DNA of 64,000 nucleotides from Hyperoodon ampullatus (GCA_949752795.1 OX457063.1:70145783-70209782), one strand, 5' to 3'. Counted from the stretch's first letter, positions 47,901 to 58,849 are shown. The notes: generated by a model not told the origin, from the sequence alone. Program-made: numbers and translations.

Positions 47901-48960
47901 TAGGTTTTAGGTCATCGTGTTTTTTTTTTTTTTTTTTTTTTTTTGCGGTACATGGGCGTCTCACTGTTGTGGCCTCTCCCTTTGTGGATCACAGGCTCTG
48001 GACATGCAGGCTCAGCGGCCACAGCTCACAGGCCTAACCGCTTCGCGGCATGTGGGATCTTCCCGGACTGGGGCACGAACCTGTGTCCCCTGCATCGGCA
48101 GGTGGGCTCTCAACCACTGCGCCACCAGGGAAGCCCCATCGTGTTTTAATTGTCATTAGTTTCTAGGTATTTTTTGATTTCCTGTTTGATATCTTCAGTG
48201 ATCTCTTGGTTATTAAATAGTGTATTCTTTAGCCTCCATGTGTTTGTATTTTTTACAGATTTTTTTCCTGTAATTGATATCTAGTCTCATAGCATTGTTG
48301 TTGGGAAATATACTTGATATGACTTCAATTATATCAAATTTACCAAGGCTTGATTTGTGACCCAAGATGTGATCTATCCTGGAGAATGTTCCATGAGCAC
48401 TTGAGAAGAAAGTGTATTCTGTTGTTTTTGGATGGAATGGCCTATAAATATCAATTAAGTCCACCTTGTTTTATGTATCATTTAAACTTGTGTTTCCTTA
48501 ATTATTTTCATTTTGAGTGATCTGTCCATTGGTGAAAGTGGGGTGTTAAAGTCCCCTACTATGATTGTGTTGATTTCCCCTTTTATGGCTGTTAGCATTT
48601 GCCTTATGCATTGAGGTGCTCCTATGTTGGGTGCATAAATATTTACAATTGTTATATCTTCATCTTGGATTGATTCCTTGATCATTATGTAATGTACTTC
48701 TTTGTCTCTTATAATAGACTTTGTTTTAAAGTCTATTTTGTCTGATATGAGTAGTACTACTCCAGCTTTCTCTTGATTTCCATTTGCAAGGAATATCTTT
48801 TGCCATCCCCTCACTTTCAGTGTGTATGTGTCCCTAGGTCTGAAGTGGGTCTCTTGTAGCCAGCATATGTATATGGGTCTTGTTTTTGTATCCATTCAGA
48901 CAGTCTGTGTCTTTTGGTTGGAGCATTTAATCCATTTACATTTAAGGTAATTATTGATAT
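44905..48960 (-). pseudogene. L1 ORF2 remnant (endonuclease and reverse transcriptase)
   Basis: L1 ORF2 encodes the endonuclease-reverse transcriptase that copies L1 and SINE RNA into the genome. The endonuclease motifs are legible on the minus strand: LQETHF (frame 48895-48482), GDFNTPLS in the same frame, and RIDHILGH (frame 48464-48213). After a SINE at 47924-48136, RT text follows in 47493-46921 ([28 protein letters not shown]) and 46782-46210 (catalytic FADDMILY). The C-terminal part is in 46188-45730, 45713-45318 and 45299-44916. The frames are separated by at least five frameshifts or stops. The RT motif A region is damaged: [10 protein letters not shown] stands where the copy at 60950 has [10 protein letters not shown]. 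Confidence 0.9.
47924..48136 (-). mobile_element. CHR-2-like SINE inside L1 ORF2
   Basis: A poly-T tract leads into a reverse SINE with reverse B box GGTTCGTGCC. The 11-bp target duplication CATCGTGTTTT lies at 47913-47923 and 48137-48147. It interrupts the linker between the endonuclease and RT domains. Confidence 0.95.
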
Positions 48961-49117
48961 TTATATTCCTATTACCATTTTCTTAATTGTTTTGGGTTTG
49001 TTATTGTAGGTCTTTTCCTTCTCTTGTGTTTCCTGCCTAGAGAAGTTCCTTTAGCATTTGTTGTAAAGCTGGTTTGGTGGTGCTGAATTCTCTTAGCTTT
49101 TACTTGTGTGTAAAGTT

Positions 49118-49926
49118 TTAAATTTCTCCATCCAATCTGAATGAGATCCTTGCTGGGTAGAGTAATCTTGGTTGTAGGTTTTTCCCTTTCATCACTTTAA
49201 ATATGTCCTGCCACTCCCCTCTGGCTTGCAGAGTTTCTGCTGAAAGATCAGCTGTTAACCTTATGGGCATTCCCTTGTATGTTATTTGTTGCTTTTCCCT
49301 TGCTGCTTTTAATGTTTTTTCTTTGCATTTAATTTTTGATAGTTTGATTAATATGTGTCTTGGCGTGTTTCTCCTTGGATTTATCCTGTATGAGACTCTC
49401 TGCACTTCCTGGATTTGATTGACTATTTCCGTTCCCATATTAGGGAAGTTTTCAACTATAATCTCTTCAAATATTTTCTCAGGCCCTTTCTTTTTTTCTT
49501 CTTCTGGGACCCCTATAATTTGAATGTTGGTGCATTTAATGTTGTCCCAGAGGTCTCTAAGAGTGTCCTAAATTCTTTTCATTCTTTTTTCTTTATTCTG
49601 CTCTGTGGTAGTTATTTCCACTATTTTATCTTCCAGGTCACTTATCCGTTCTTCTGCCTCAGTTATTCTGCTATTTATTACTTCTAGAGAATTTTTAATT
49701 TCATTTATTGTGTTGTTCATCATTTTTTGTTTGCTCTTTATTTCTTCTAGGTCCTTGTTAAATGTTTCTTTTATTTTCTCCATTCTAATTCCAAGATATG
49801 GATCATCTTTACTATCATTATTCTGAATTCTTTTTCAGGTAGACTGCCTATTTCCTCTTCATTTGTTTGGTCTGGTGGGTTTTTACCTTGCTCCTTCATC
49901 TGCTGTGTATTTCTCTGTCTTCTCAT
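49118..49926 (-). pseudogene. L1 ORF1 remnant (RNA-binding chaperone)
   Basis: L1 ORF1p is the trimeric RNA-binding protein that packages L1 RNA. On the minus strand an ATG at 49926 opens 51 codons beginning MRRQRNTQQMKEQ, ending at a TAA at 49771-49773. The rest continues in another frame from 49783 (starts MEKIKETFNKDLEE), with a coiled coil of heptads such as ISDLEDKIVEI. That frame runs to a TAA near 49118, with only one in-frame stop, TAG at 49568-49570, standing where Glu is expected. The C-terminal domain is recognised by KIKCKEKTLKAAREK and GEWQDIFKVMKGK. One frameshift and one nonsense change therefore inactivate it. Confidence 0.85.
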
Positions 49927-50490
49927 TTTGTTTAACTTACAGTGTTTATCCTCTCCTTTTCGCAGGCTGCTAGTTCGCAGTTCCTGTTGTTTTTAGTGTC
50001 TGCCCCCAGTGGATGAGTTTGAGTCAGTGGCCTGTGCAGGCTTCCTGGTGGAGGGAACTCGTGCCTGTGTTCTGGTGGGTGGGGCTGGATCTTTTCTTTC
50101 TGGCAGGCAGGGTTGTGTCTGGTGGTGTGTTTTGGGGTGTCTGTGTACTTAGTATGATTTTAGGCAGCCTTTCTGCTATTGGCTGGGGTTGTGTTCCTGT
50201 CTTGCTAGTTGTTTGGCCTGGGGCATACAGCCCTGGAGTTTGCTAGTCATTGGGTGGAGCTGGGTCTTAGCGTTGGGATGGAGATCTGTGGGAGAGCTCT
50301 CGCAAATTGGTATTACGTGGAGCCGGGAGATCTCTCGTGGTCAAATGTCCTGAACTTGGTTCTCCCACCTTATAGGCTCTGGCCTGACAGCAGGCCAGAG
50401 CACCAAGACCCTGTCAGCCACACGGTCAGAATCACAAAGCTGAACAGAAGTGCTTTAAGTAACTCCTATGACTGTGACTCTGCTTAACCA
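49927..50490 (-). promoter_or_regulatory. L1 5' UTR remnant
   Basis: This GC-richer leader of the reverse L1 would carry its internal Pol II promoter. It includes a perfect 11-bp inverted repeat with a 4-base loop at 50376-50401 (GCTCTGGCCTG / CAGGCCAGAGC). Whether any promoter activity remains cannot be judged from sequence alone. The plus-strand frames at 50013-50246 and 50209-50487 are antisense to this leader. Confidence 0.65.
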
Positions 50491-51992
50491 GGTTAATACA
50501 TCCTGTGTGGAGGCCGTTCTCCAAAAGCAGTGGAGACTAAGGAGAACTTGTCATCATTTTTGATCAAGATATTTTGATGCCAGCCTTACTTCCTCTGTCC
50601 TCTGGGTACCCTAAACTCTAGGGCAGAGAGAGCAGAAGGCGAAAAGTCCTAGGACGACAGCATCCTCTATATCCAGGCCTGGAGGCTAATACACGAAGGT
50701 CCCAGTGGCTGGCGGCCTGAAGCCCACCCATGCACCAGCTTCCAGCTCACTGTAGCCTTGACCAGTATTCTTATGTTGGCTGTATTCCAGGATGTCTGCA
50801 GCACACCAAGACACTGTGTACTGCTCTCACAAAACAGAAGCAGTCACATGGCTTTGGACTTTGCATTTTTCAAGGAGTACACAAATATATTTTCTTATTC
50901 TTAATACCATAGTAATTATAGGAGTATTTATTAATGTTGAATAAGAAAATGATTGGTTATGAGTCACAAGCCACAAAACCAGGGAGCTGCTTTTGTACTG
51001 CTGTCTTTAGTTATAAGCAACAGCAACATTCATTTACTTTTTCTAATATAGACCCTAATTCCAGTAGAATAGTTGATATGCTTGTTTATCTATAGCAAAC
51101 ATTCTTTAAACAATTACCTAGAATGATTAAACATTTTTAAATTGGCTGCATGTATTGCTATTGCTGAATTTTTTTCTTTTTTCTTTGTAAACATTTATCT
51201 AATTTTTTCCTGATTATAAAAATAATTTCCATTAATTCATTGTAAAATAAATTACAATATACAGATAAAGAAGAAAGTTTTTCCTATCCTCACCACATAA
51301 ACAGTTTCTATTTTTGTAAATTTAGTTTATAGTAAGTTTTAAACTATATTTTAGCAAAGCTAGGATCTGACTCTAAATATTATTTTGTTTCTCGATTTTG
51401 TAATTCAGTTACATATTGTGAGCATTATCTCACAACATATGTTGTTCAAAAATTTCAAAACTCACAGTTTTAATTGTATAAATGCGTTTTATTTTATTTA
51501 TATGGTAAAACTGATCATGTACCCCTATTTTTATGCAGACCTAAATGGAATTGATTAAAGTTTAACACAATAGTCTGTAAGTAACTGGAATCAAAGATTT
51601 CATTTGAATGAAACCAGAGCTAAGGACCATTTTCATTAAATTGCTTTGCCTGTTATACAAGGAGTCAGGCTGCATAAAATACATCAGCCCATTGCTCTCC
51701 TTGGTAATCCCAGTTCAGACCCAAATGACTATTTATTGAAGGCTGTGAACTAGTCATCCTCCCCAGTACAGTAAGATATTGCAGCTCAACTAATTGGCAT
51801 TCTTTTAATGATGGAATCACATCGTTCTGGCTCTGGCTTTGGGTGGTCCATCTGAATGAGCAAGACTATTTACGAATTTTTGAACATCTGGAAGATATTA
51901 AAAAGCAACATCCTTTACAGTGTCTTCTGGTTTTTAAAGTTAAAAAAAAAAAGTAAGTAGCTAATTTTATATAAAAGTCAGGTTTACATATT
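50491..51992. other. Unassigned stretch
   Basis: 50490-50910 is GC-richer with no recognised repeat. 51180-51540 resembles old L1 3'-UTR sequence ('aaacatttatctaattttttcctgattataaaaataat') but too weakly to call. A 60-residue frame at 50730-50912 has no domain. Confidence 0.35.
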
Positions 51993-52006
51993 AAGAAACA
52001 TGACCC

Positions 52007-52216
52007 GGGCTTCCCTGGTGGCGCAGTGGTTGAGAGCCCGCCTGCCGATGCAGGGGACACGGGTTCGTGCCCCGGTCCGGGAAGATCCCACATGCCGCGG
52101 AGCGGCTGGGCCCGTGAGCCATGGCCGTTGAGCCTGCGCGTCCAGAGCCTGTGCTCCGCAACGGGAGAGGCCACAACAGCGCGAGGCCCACATACCGCAA
52201 AAAAAAAAAAAAAAAA
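52007..52216 (+). mobile_element. CHR-2-like SINE, close to consensus
   Basis: It is full length with head GGGCTTCCCTGGTGGCGCAG and B box GGTTCGTGCC. An uninterrupted A tail is flanked by a perfect 14-bp target duplication, AAGAAACATGACCC, at 51993-52006 and 52217-52230. It is one of the least altered copies in the window, hence probably among the youngest. Confidence 0.97.
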
Positions 52217-52230
52217 AAGAAACATGACCC

Positions 52231-53559
52231 TAAATAATGTCAGTGCTTTCCAGAAAAGCCTGGAACTCCTACTACCTGGGGCAGTAAAGCAATTATAATT
52301 GACTATGTGTTTAAGACTCCCTCCTTGTTCCTGAGGAATAACATTGCCCTTTCCTTACCAGGGTTCTGCGACCTGGTTGGCCTGAAACATTTTAAAAATA
52401 TACTTTGATTCCTAAACGTCAACAGTTGGTCTGAGGAAAATGCCACATTTTAACCTTTCAGTGTTTACAAACTTCAAAGGCTGAAGGTGGGAATGTATTT
52501 TTAGAGTTAAGGATGACCCCCCAAGGTAGAGTAGGAAAAAAGAGAGTATTTTTTAAACTGTAAAAGCTAGTGAGTAAATAGATTGTTAAATTTGAATCTC
52601 TTGCTTCTTAATCTTAAAATATCATTCCAGTATTGTTGCATGTCTAATTCCATTTGTTTATATACAAATCCAACCAAGGGCCATTAGAGTGATAAGATTT
52701 TTCTTTTTGAATTACTTGCATGTATTTCATTTAGTAGTTCTTGTCATGACTTCACCTTTAATTTTTGTGGCAGCTGTAAAGATCAATTTAAAAAAGTCTT
52801 TCTACCCTGTTAACATTCCTAACTTACATGCCTAGCATTTTTATCAGTTAAAAAGAAGGAAAAGGCGGTTTTAGGTTTCTCATACAGCTTACTCCAAAAG
52901 AGAAATCACTTTAAAGCTTTCTGGCTTTTTTCTCCCATTCTCCCTTAAGAATTCATTATTTTTAGAATAGTCACAGAATGTATAGATTTGTCCCAAATAT
53001 ATAATGAAGTTTATATTTTTAAGCAATCCAAGTTAATTGAAGGTAATATTTAGATGCTAAATTATGAGAAATTAGGAGGCTCAAAATGTCTATCTTGAAA
53101 CTCTGAAACACTCAGCATTCACTCATATAAAGCTATGTTAGCCAAGACAAATGAAATTGCTCAGAAAGTGACATTTTCCTACAAACATTTGTCTCAATGC
53201 ACTTGTCTTTAAAGACTCATGTTTGCAACTAAAGTCTATGCATTGATATTTTGAGTATTAGGTATTGGAACAAATGAGGTTCTACTTCAAATGGACTCAA
53301 TAAAGACCAACCATTGTAGTTTTATAACTGAAATTTTTACCACTTATTTCTAAAAAATGTAGTTTATTGTCTAGCAATCAATAGATGAAATTACTCAATA
53401 TCCAAATAGAATATATATTTATATATACACACATACACTGAATATAATGTGAATTTTGCTTTGGAAGACAGCAATTAAAATTTAGTAAGTGTATTGTATA
53501 TAGTAATGTAGTGGACACTTAACTAGTGTGTCTGCCCCACAGCTCTCTGAGGCAGACAT
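52231..53559. other. Unassigned AT-rich stretch
   Basis: No family is recognised. A short TA/CA-rich run lies at about 53409-53440. Confidence 0.4.
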
Positions 53560-54095
53560 CTTCTCCACTCTACTGTCTGCCCCAGGAGGCTGACCTGTAT
53601 GAATGACATCAATAGATTCCTGTGCCCTTCCACGTGATTTTGGCCAATGGAGAGCTCAGATAGGATATGGGAGGGAAGGTATGGGGTCAAGTGTATATTT
53701 CTCAGTTCCCTCTCCATGAGGTTGCCTTCAGCTGGCCATATCTCCAAACAGGTCACTTCTCCTTTCAAGGCAGCCTGAGCTATATAACTGTCCTTCTGGA
53801 TCCTGGTAAATGTTCTCTCCTCTCATCCTTAACAGTCTACAGATGTGGCTAACCCAGGTTTGTGCATGGTCCCTTATGGTTCCACAACTTGCCCACATTT
53901 TTGTAATTAACAGTTGACCCCTGAACAATGCAGGGGTTAATAAGTGTATAGCCCTCGGTATCTGTGGTTCCTCCTGTGTATAAGTGGACCTGCCTAGTTC
54001 AAACTTGCATTTTTCAAGGGTCAACTGGAGTCACTTTTTAAGAAACTTTTCTTGAATTACCCTAATTTATGAAGGTCTGACTGTTATATCTCCTT
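53560..54095 (+). repeat. Ancient interspersed repeat, split by a Tigger-like element
   Basis: 'ctgtgcccttccacgtgattttggccaatgg', 'ctcagttccctctccatgagg', 'tggatcctggtaaatgttctctcctctcatcc' and 'gcccacatttttgtaatta', then after the insertion 'tttttaagaaacttttcttgaattacc...gaaggtctgac', match a widespread old mammalian repeat consensus whose name I am not sure of. It carries a second transposon at 53911-54027. Confidence 0.5.
53911..54027. mobile_element. Tigger-like miniature DNA transposon
   Basis: It is 117 bp with imperfect terminal inverted repeats: CAGTTGACCCCTGAACAA at the left and TTTTTCAAGGGTCAACTG at the right. Inner text such as 'tgtataagtggacctgcctagttcaaa' is typical of non-autonomous pogo/Tigger elements. 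A clean TA duplication is not visible. Confidence 0.8.
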
Positions 54096-54529
54096 TTAAA
54101 GAATTACTCCTCTCCTGGGAGGTAGCCCCATCCCCACCCCCACATTAGTACATGAACACACTCACTGACTCGGTCATCTGGGTAGAGAACACACACACAA
54201 GACCAAGATGAGCAAAGAAGAATCCCATCCAAGAAACTTGGAAATTAAATTAAGAAATTGCAAGTCAAACTGTTACCTTGAACAGAAGAAACATCAACCC
54301 CAAGCTTTTGGTGGGTACAATAAGATCTCAGACCCTAGGGGATGAGAAGAAAGCCAACTGTAGATGACAGGTGCCAGATCTTTAGTTTTCAAGGCTTTAG
54401 TTTTCAAAAAGGGTGAGCTCATTCTCATCCTTGGCTTCTGGGAGACTCGCCAAGGCACTCTCACAATTCCCTCCCTTTGACTTCACCTAGTTAAGGTTGA
54501 ACTTATGCTACTTGGAACAAAAGATCCAG
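54096..54529. other. Unassigned non-coding stretch
   Basis: Nothing is recognised. Confidence 0.35.
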
Positions 54530-54735
54530 CATACAGCTGGCACTGTGCTTAATGCTTTCATATTAAATTCTCATTTGCAGCTCTTGATTTCACAAAAACC
54601 CTACAGGGAATATATCAGTATTTTCTTTTAAAAGACAAAATTTGAGGCTCAAAGAAGTTAAGTAATATATTTGAGATCACACAACTAGTAAGTGACAGAG
54701 CTAAGAACTGCACCCAAAATTATAAACTCAAGTTA
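54530..54735 (-). repeat. MIR SINE, reverse orientation
   Basis: 'tggcactgtgcttaatgctttcatattaaattctcatttg', 'aggctcaaagaagttaagtaatat' and 'gatcacacaactagtaagtgacagagctaagaactgcaccc' form a clear reverse MIR. Confidence 0.85.
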
Positions 54736-54884
54736 CATTAAATAAATTCTTTACAGCAAAATTTTATTGCTTTTGGAGATTTAAAAGAATGTATTTCTAT
54801 CATGTTTAACCAGAAGTTAACTCACTGATATGCAAATCTATCAAGCCACTCTCTTCTGCGCTTAAGAACGTTTAAATGGCTGTT

Positions 54885-55320
54885 ATTGAAAGACTGGCAT
54901 GATCCAGCTCGCTTGCCTTTCCAGCATCATCACATGCATCTTCATCCCACTAAACTCTATATTCCAGCCAACCTGAAAATGTTCCAGTTCTTTAAAATCA
55001 CCAAGAACTTTTTCATTGTCACACCCTCAGGCATACATTTCTTTCTTTTGCTGGATAACTTTTTATGATCTCATATTAGCCTTCATTTCCTAAAGGAATG
55101 AGTTGTCCCTCCCACCTCTCACCAAGTCTGGGTCAGGTACCACTCCTGTGTGCTCCTGCAGCACGCTAAGCCCCCATGTCAGGTCCCTAATTCGCTGAAA
55201 TGTATCCTAGGCTTCTGTGGGAAAGTCCATATATTCCTGTTGTATTCCCTGTACTGAGCCCAGTGCTTGGCATGGGACAAGTATTCAACTAATGTTTATT
55301 GAATGAATGAAATAATGTAC
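54885..55320 (+). repeat. L2 LINE ORF end and 3' UTR
   Basis: 'actggcatgatccagctcgcttgcctttcc' starts the L2 ORF end, and 'ttgtattccctgtactgagcccagtgcttggcatgggacaagtattcaactaatgtttattgaatgaatgaa' ends it. The middle is diverged. Confidence 0.75.
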
Positions 55321-55478
55321 TGTATTAATCTTTGAATATATTACCCTTCCCTTTAAATATACATACATTTAAATTTTTAAATCAAACTCTATAATTTAAA
55401 ATATCCTAGTGCTAAAACTATGTAATCAATCTCTTACCCATGTTTTATTCAAACTATTTGGAATTTTAATTGAGATTA

Positions 55479-55678
55479 CAATTGTCCCTCAGTATCCGAA
55501 TGGGTTTGGTTCCAGGACCTGCCGCAGATACCAAAAATCCACAAATGCTCAAGTGCCATAGTCAGCCCTCTGTATCCACAGATGCAGAACCCAAGGATAT
55601 GGAGGGCTGTTTATTGGAAAAACTCCACCTATAAGTGGACCCATGCTGTTAAGACCTGTGTTATTCAAGGGTCAATTG
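55479..55678. mobile_element. Tigger-like miniature DNA transposon
   Basis: It is 200 bp with ends CAATTGTCCCTCAGTATC and CAAGGGTCAATTG, flanked on both sides by the TA dinucleotide (55477-55478 and 55679-55680), as Tc1/mariner insertions are. Inner text 'ggttccaggacctgccgcagatacc' and 'ctctgtatccacagatgcagaaccc' supports a Tigger-derived internal-deletion element. Confidence 0.85.
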
Positions 55679-55689
55679 TATTATTAATG

Positions 55690-56420
55690 GTTTTACACTA
55701 TGTCTGTACACTTTCAGAAATCCTTTCTTAACAAAAGAATTACCATCCCACCAAATATTATTTAACCTAGGTGTTGAATTTAACTACAAGTTTTACAGGT
55801 TTTGTTTTATCATCACTGCTTTTTGTCTTCTATGTCTTCCTCTTTCCCTTTTTCTCTAATGAGTTTGATTGATTGATCAATTGATTGACTTTGTCTTGCA
55901 AAACAAACTTTTCTAAAATTCGCTGCATGTTTGAAAAGGTCTCTGCTGGGCCCTCATTTTTGAATACCATTTATGTGAATATCGAATTCTAGGTTCGACA
56001 GCATTTCCATTCAGAACTTTGAAACTTTGCCCTATGTTGTCTCCTAGTATCCCAAGCTGTGTAGGAGACTAAAACCACTTTGACTCTCATTTTTGTAAAT
56101 AATCTATTGCTTCTCTCTAAAAACTTTTAGGAATTTGTTTTTCTTTCCCCTTGAAGTTCACAACTTTTACTAAGTTGTATCCAGGTTTGGAATATTTTCC
56201 TTTATGTGTGCTTGATGCACTGCACGACCTCCACATCTGAGGGTGTGCGTGTGTTTGTATGTTTTCTTCCCTTCATCCTTCCTTTCTTCACTTCTTCACT
56301 TCTTCATGGTTTTTGCTTATTTTATCTTGTTTTATTGTTCTTCTTATTTTATTGTTGTATTGTTCTAACTTGGTCATATGCTGGTCATTTATTCCAGATG
56401 TATCTCATCTTGTCAGCTCT
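55690..56420 (-). mobile_element. Probable old L1 fragment, reverse orientation
   Basis: 'gaatatcgaattctaggttcgacagcatttccattcagaactttgaaactttgccctatgttgtctcctag' and 'aggaatttgtttttctttccccttgaagttcac' resemble the antisense of an old L1 ORF1 region. It is highly decayed and the borders are guesses. The pyrimidine-rich frames at 56206-56552 are its antisense. Confidence 0.4.
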
Positions 56421-56744
56421 TCTCTACAGGTGTCATTCAGCACATGCCACACCACCCCTACCAGGAATGACAACCAGATATCAGTTCCCTGGATTGGAAT
56501 TCCTTCTAAGATGAGCCACATTCTCTTCCTAACAACACAATGCATAGTCTAGCCCTCAACCTCTGTAACATGGTCACCTGTCCTGGTGACCCTTTCCCTG
56601 GCAGGCCTGTGGATATTCTCTTAGACAATTCTAACACCTACTGGGGATGCAGTAGGAGCCAGGGGAAATTTGGGGTCTCCTGCCTACTCCTGCTCAGACA
56701 CAGGGCTGCTTTGTTGCACAACTCTGATGGGTACCATTTACATT

Positions 56745-56864
56745 TTTTTTTTTTTTGGCCACGCTGCACGGCTTGCAGGATCTTAGTTCCCCAACCAGGA
56801 ATCTTACCCGGGCCCCAGCAGTGGAAGCGCTGAGTCCTAACCACTGGACCACCAGGGAGTTCCC
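56745..56864 (-). mobile_element. Short tRNA-derived SINE (CHR/Bov-tA type), reverse orientation
   Basis: It is a 120-bp element with poly-T, then 'ggccacgctgcacggcttgcaggatcttagttcc', ending in the reverse of GGGAACTCCCTGGTGGTCCAG. The reverse B box is degraded to GGTAAGATTCC. The flanking duplication is imperfect (CCATTTACATT at 56734-56744, GCATCCACATT at 56865-56875). It differs from the CHR-2 copies and is older. Confidence 0.85.
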
Positions 56865-56879
56865 GCATCCACATTATTT

Positions 56880-57590
56880 TTTTTTACTATAAATAATGCC
56901 TTTGGATGACATGACACCAGCTCCACTTCCCCTCCCTTAATTTTCATTCGGGGTACCTCTACAGAGCCCTGCTTTACAAAATTTCAGATGAAAGCAACAC
57001 ACACAAGCCACTCCTTCCTCTTGAAACTTTCTGTTACTAGCAGATAATAATGCTGAGTCCAGAGACACAAAAACTTTAGACAGAAGCAAAGTGGATATCA
57101 CTTAAAAAACAAAGTGGATATCACTTAAATACCTATAGGAATTGTAGTCCTACCAGTGAAGAAATTATTAATACATGAAACGAATCCAGATGAGGACAAA
57201 GCAAGAAAAAGATTACTTGAATCTAATCAAGTGGCACAGATGCTTGGATAGCAGCTGCAAACTTAAATCAGATTTGATAACTTATTAATGTGTGATTTGA
57301 GTACAGCAGATGGGGGCTATGCAATAACTATGTTTAAGGATAATGGCCTAGTTTACATGAGGTCCCTATGTGTAACCCATTGTCATTAGAAAAATCACCC
57401 AAGATACCTAATGCCCCAAATTTCCTGTCTGGCCAAAAAAAGTCTCTCGTTAAAATGCAACTTCCACCAGCTAAAAATTCAACCCCAAATTTACCTGAGA
57501 AGGTAACTCCAAATGCTTAGGATAGTTTAATTATTTTTATGGTGAATGCCTTACCCTTGAGGAACTTTCGGTTTAAATATAGCAGTTGTC
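56880..57590. other. Unassigned stretch with a short tandem duplication
   Basis: No repeat family is recognised. The 19-bp string AAAGTGGATATCACTTAAA occurs at 57088-57106 and 57110-57128, identical in both copies. Confidence 0.5.
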
Positions 57591-57594
57591 AGAC

Positions 57595-57775
57595 TTCAGC
57601 ATGCATCAGAATCACCTGTAGGTCTTATTAAAACACAAATTGTTGGGCCTCATGACTGAGTTTCAGATTCAGAAGGTCTGGGGCAGGGGCTGAGAATTTG
57701 GATTTCTAACAAGTTCCTAGATGATGCTGATGCTTCTATTACTGGGACCACATTTGAGAACTAAAAATAGAAATG
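57595..57775. mobile_element. MER5A-type hAT-Charlie DNA transposon
   Basis: 'cagacttcagcatgcatcagaatcacctg', 'ttgttgggcctcatgactgagtttcagattcagaaggtctggggcagggg' and 'tctaacaagttcctagatgatgctgatgcttc...tttgagaacta' follow MER5A from end to end. It is a non-autonomous fossil. Confidence 0.85.
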
Positions 57776-58017
57776 GAAGTAAAACTAAAATTTATAATAT
57801 TAATATTTTGTGTAAGATTTGGGAGTAGTTACTGTACATTTATTGTTTTAATTGCTTTTAATCTTTAAGAGAATTTAGAATATTAGAGCACCTAAAATCA
57901 GCCTTATGCTTCCAATTTAAATATGTAATTGAATTATTGATTTAGACTTAAAGTTTTAGGTTGAAAGTATAAGTGTTTGACCAAGTGTGAAAACAATGTT
58001 GGAATATTTAAGACACT

Positions 58018-58298
58018 TTTTTTTTTTTTTCCTTTTTGGCTGCACTGGGTTCTGTTGCTGGACCCGGGCTTTTCTCTAGTTAAGGCGAGCGGGGGCTACT
58101 CTTTGCTGCGGTGCACTGGCTTCTCATTGCGGTTGCCTCCCTTGTTGCAGAGCGCCGGCTCTAGAGCGCAGGCTCAATAGTTGTGGCGCACGGACTTAGT
58201 TGTTCCGCAGCATGTGGGGTCTTCCCAGACCAGGGCTCAAACCTGTGTCGCCTGCATTGGCAGGCGGATTCTTAACCGCTGCACCACCAGGGAAGCCC
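58018..58298 (-). mobile_element. CHR-1-like SINE, reverse orientation
   Basis: Poly-T is followed by 'ggctgcactgggttctgttgc', and the reverse head lies at 58285-58298. The reverse B box reads GGTTTGAGCCC. The flanking duplication is imperfect (AAGACACT / AAGAGGCT), and substitutions suggest an older copy. It lies 210 bp from, and opposite to, the SINE at 58509. Confidence 0.9.
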
Positions 58299-58508
58299 AA
58301 GAGGCTTTTTATTTGTTATAATTACTATGCTATGTGTATGTTTCATTCATTAGATTTGCAAGATATGCTTTGGTACTTGGGAAGTTTTCCTTGTTAGACA
58401 AAGTACGTAAAGAGAAATTTGAATATATTAAATTTGTAAATGTAGTTTAAAGTGCTTAAGAGAATTTAATTAACCAAGTTGTAAAATCTCCCTTAAAAAC
58501 AATGTTAA

Positions 58509-58834
58509 GGACTTCCCTGGTGGCACAGTGGTTAACAATCTGCCTGCCAATGCACAGGACACAGGTTCGAGCCCTGGTCCAGGAAGATCCCATATACTGA
58601 GGAGCAACTAAGCCTGTGTGCCACAACCACTGAGCCTGCGCTCTAGAGCCCACGAGCCACAACTACTGAAGCCCATGTGCCTAGAATGCGTGCTCCGCAA
58701 CAAGAGAAGCCACTGCAATGAGAAGCCCATGCACCAAAATGAAGAGTAGCCCCCTCTCACTGCAACTAGAGAAAAGCCCGTGTGCAGCAGTGAAGACCCA
58801 ACGCAACCAAAAATAAACAAATAAATAGATTTTT
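58509..58834 (+). mobile_element. CHR-1-like SINE (long form)
   Basis: It is about 326 bp with head GGACTTCCCTGGTGGCACAG, a consensus B box GGTTCGAGCCC and an A-rich tail with 'aaataaacaaataaatag'. The flanking duplication is AAAAACAATGTTAA at 58495-58508 versus AAAAAGCAATGTTAA at 58835-58849. It is paired with the reverse copy at 58018-58298. Confidence 0.93.
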
Positions 58835-58849
58835 AAAAAGCAATGTTAA

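Larger units (their letters stand above)
44582..50490 (-). mobile_element. Nearly full-length L1 LINE, reverse orientation, inactive
   Basis: Reading on the minus strand: a 5' UTR (about 50490-49927), ORF1 (49926-49118), ORF2 (about 48960-44905) and a 3' UTR ending 'aataaagatgttaaag' near 44582. Without the SINE at 47924-48136 it is about 5.7 kb. The 5' border is approximate because I followed it by memory of cetartiodactyl L1 5' UTRs ('cagctttgtgattctg', 'gctgacagggtcttggtgctc'). No target duplication was found. ORF1 and ORF2 both carry stops and frameshifts. Confidence 0.9.

Noticed and set aside
50013..50350. A gene promoter or CpG-island-like patch
   Set aside because: It is the reverse-strand L1 5' UTR, and CpG content is modest by eye.
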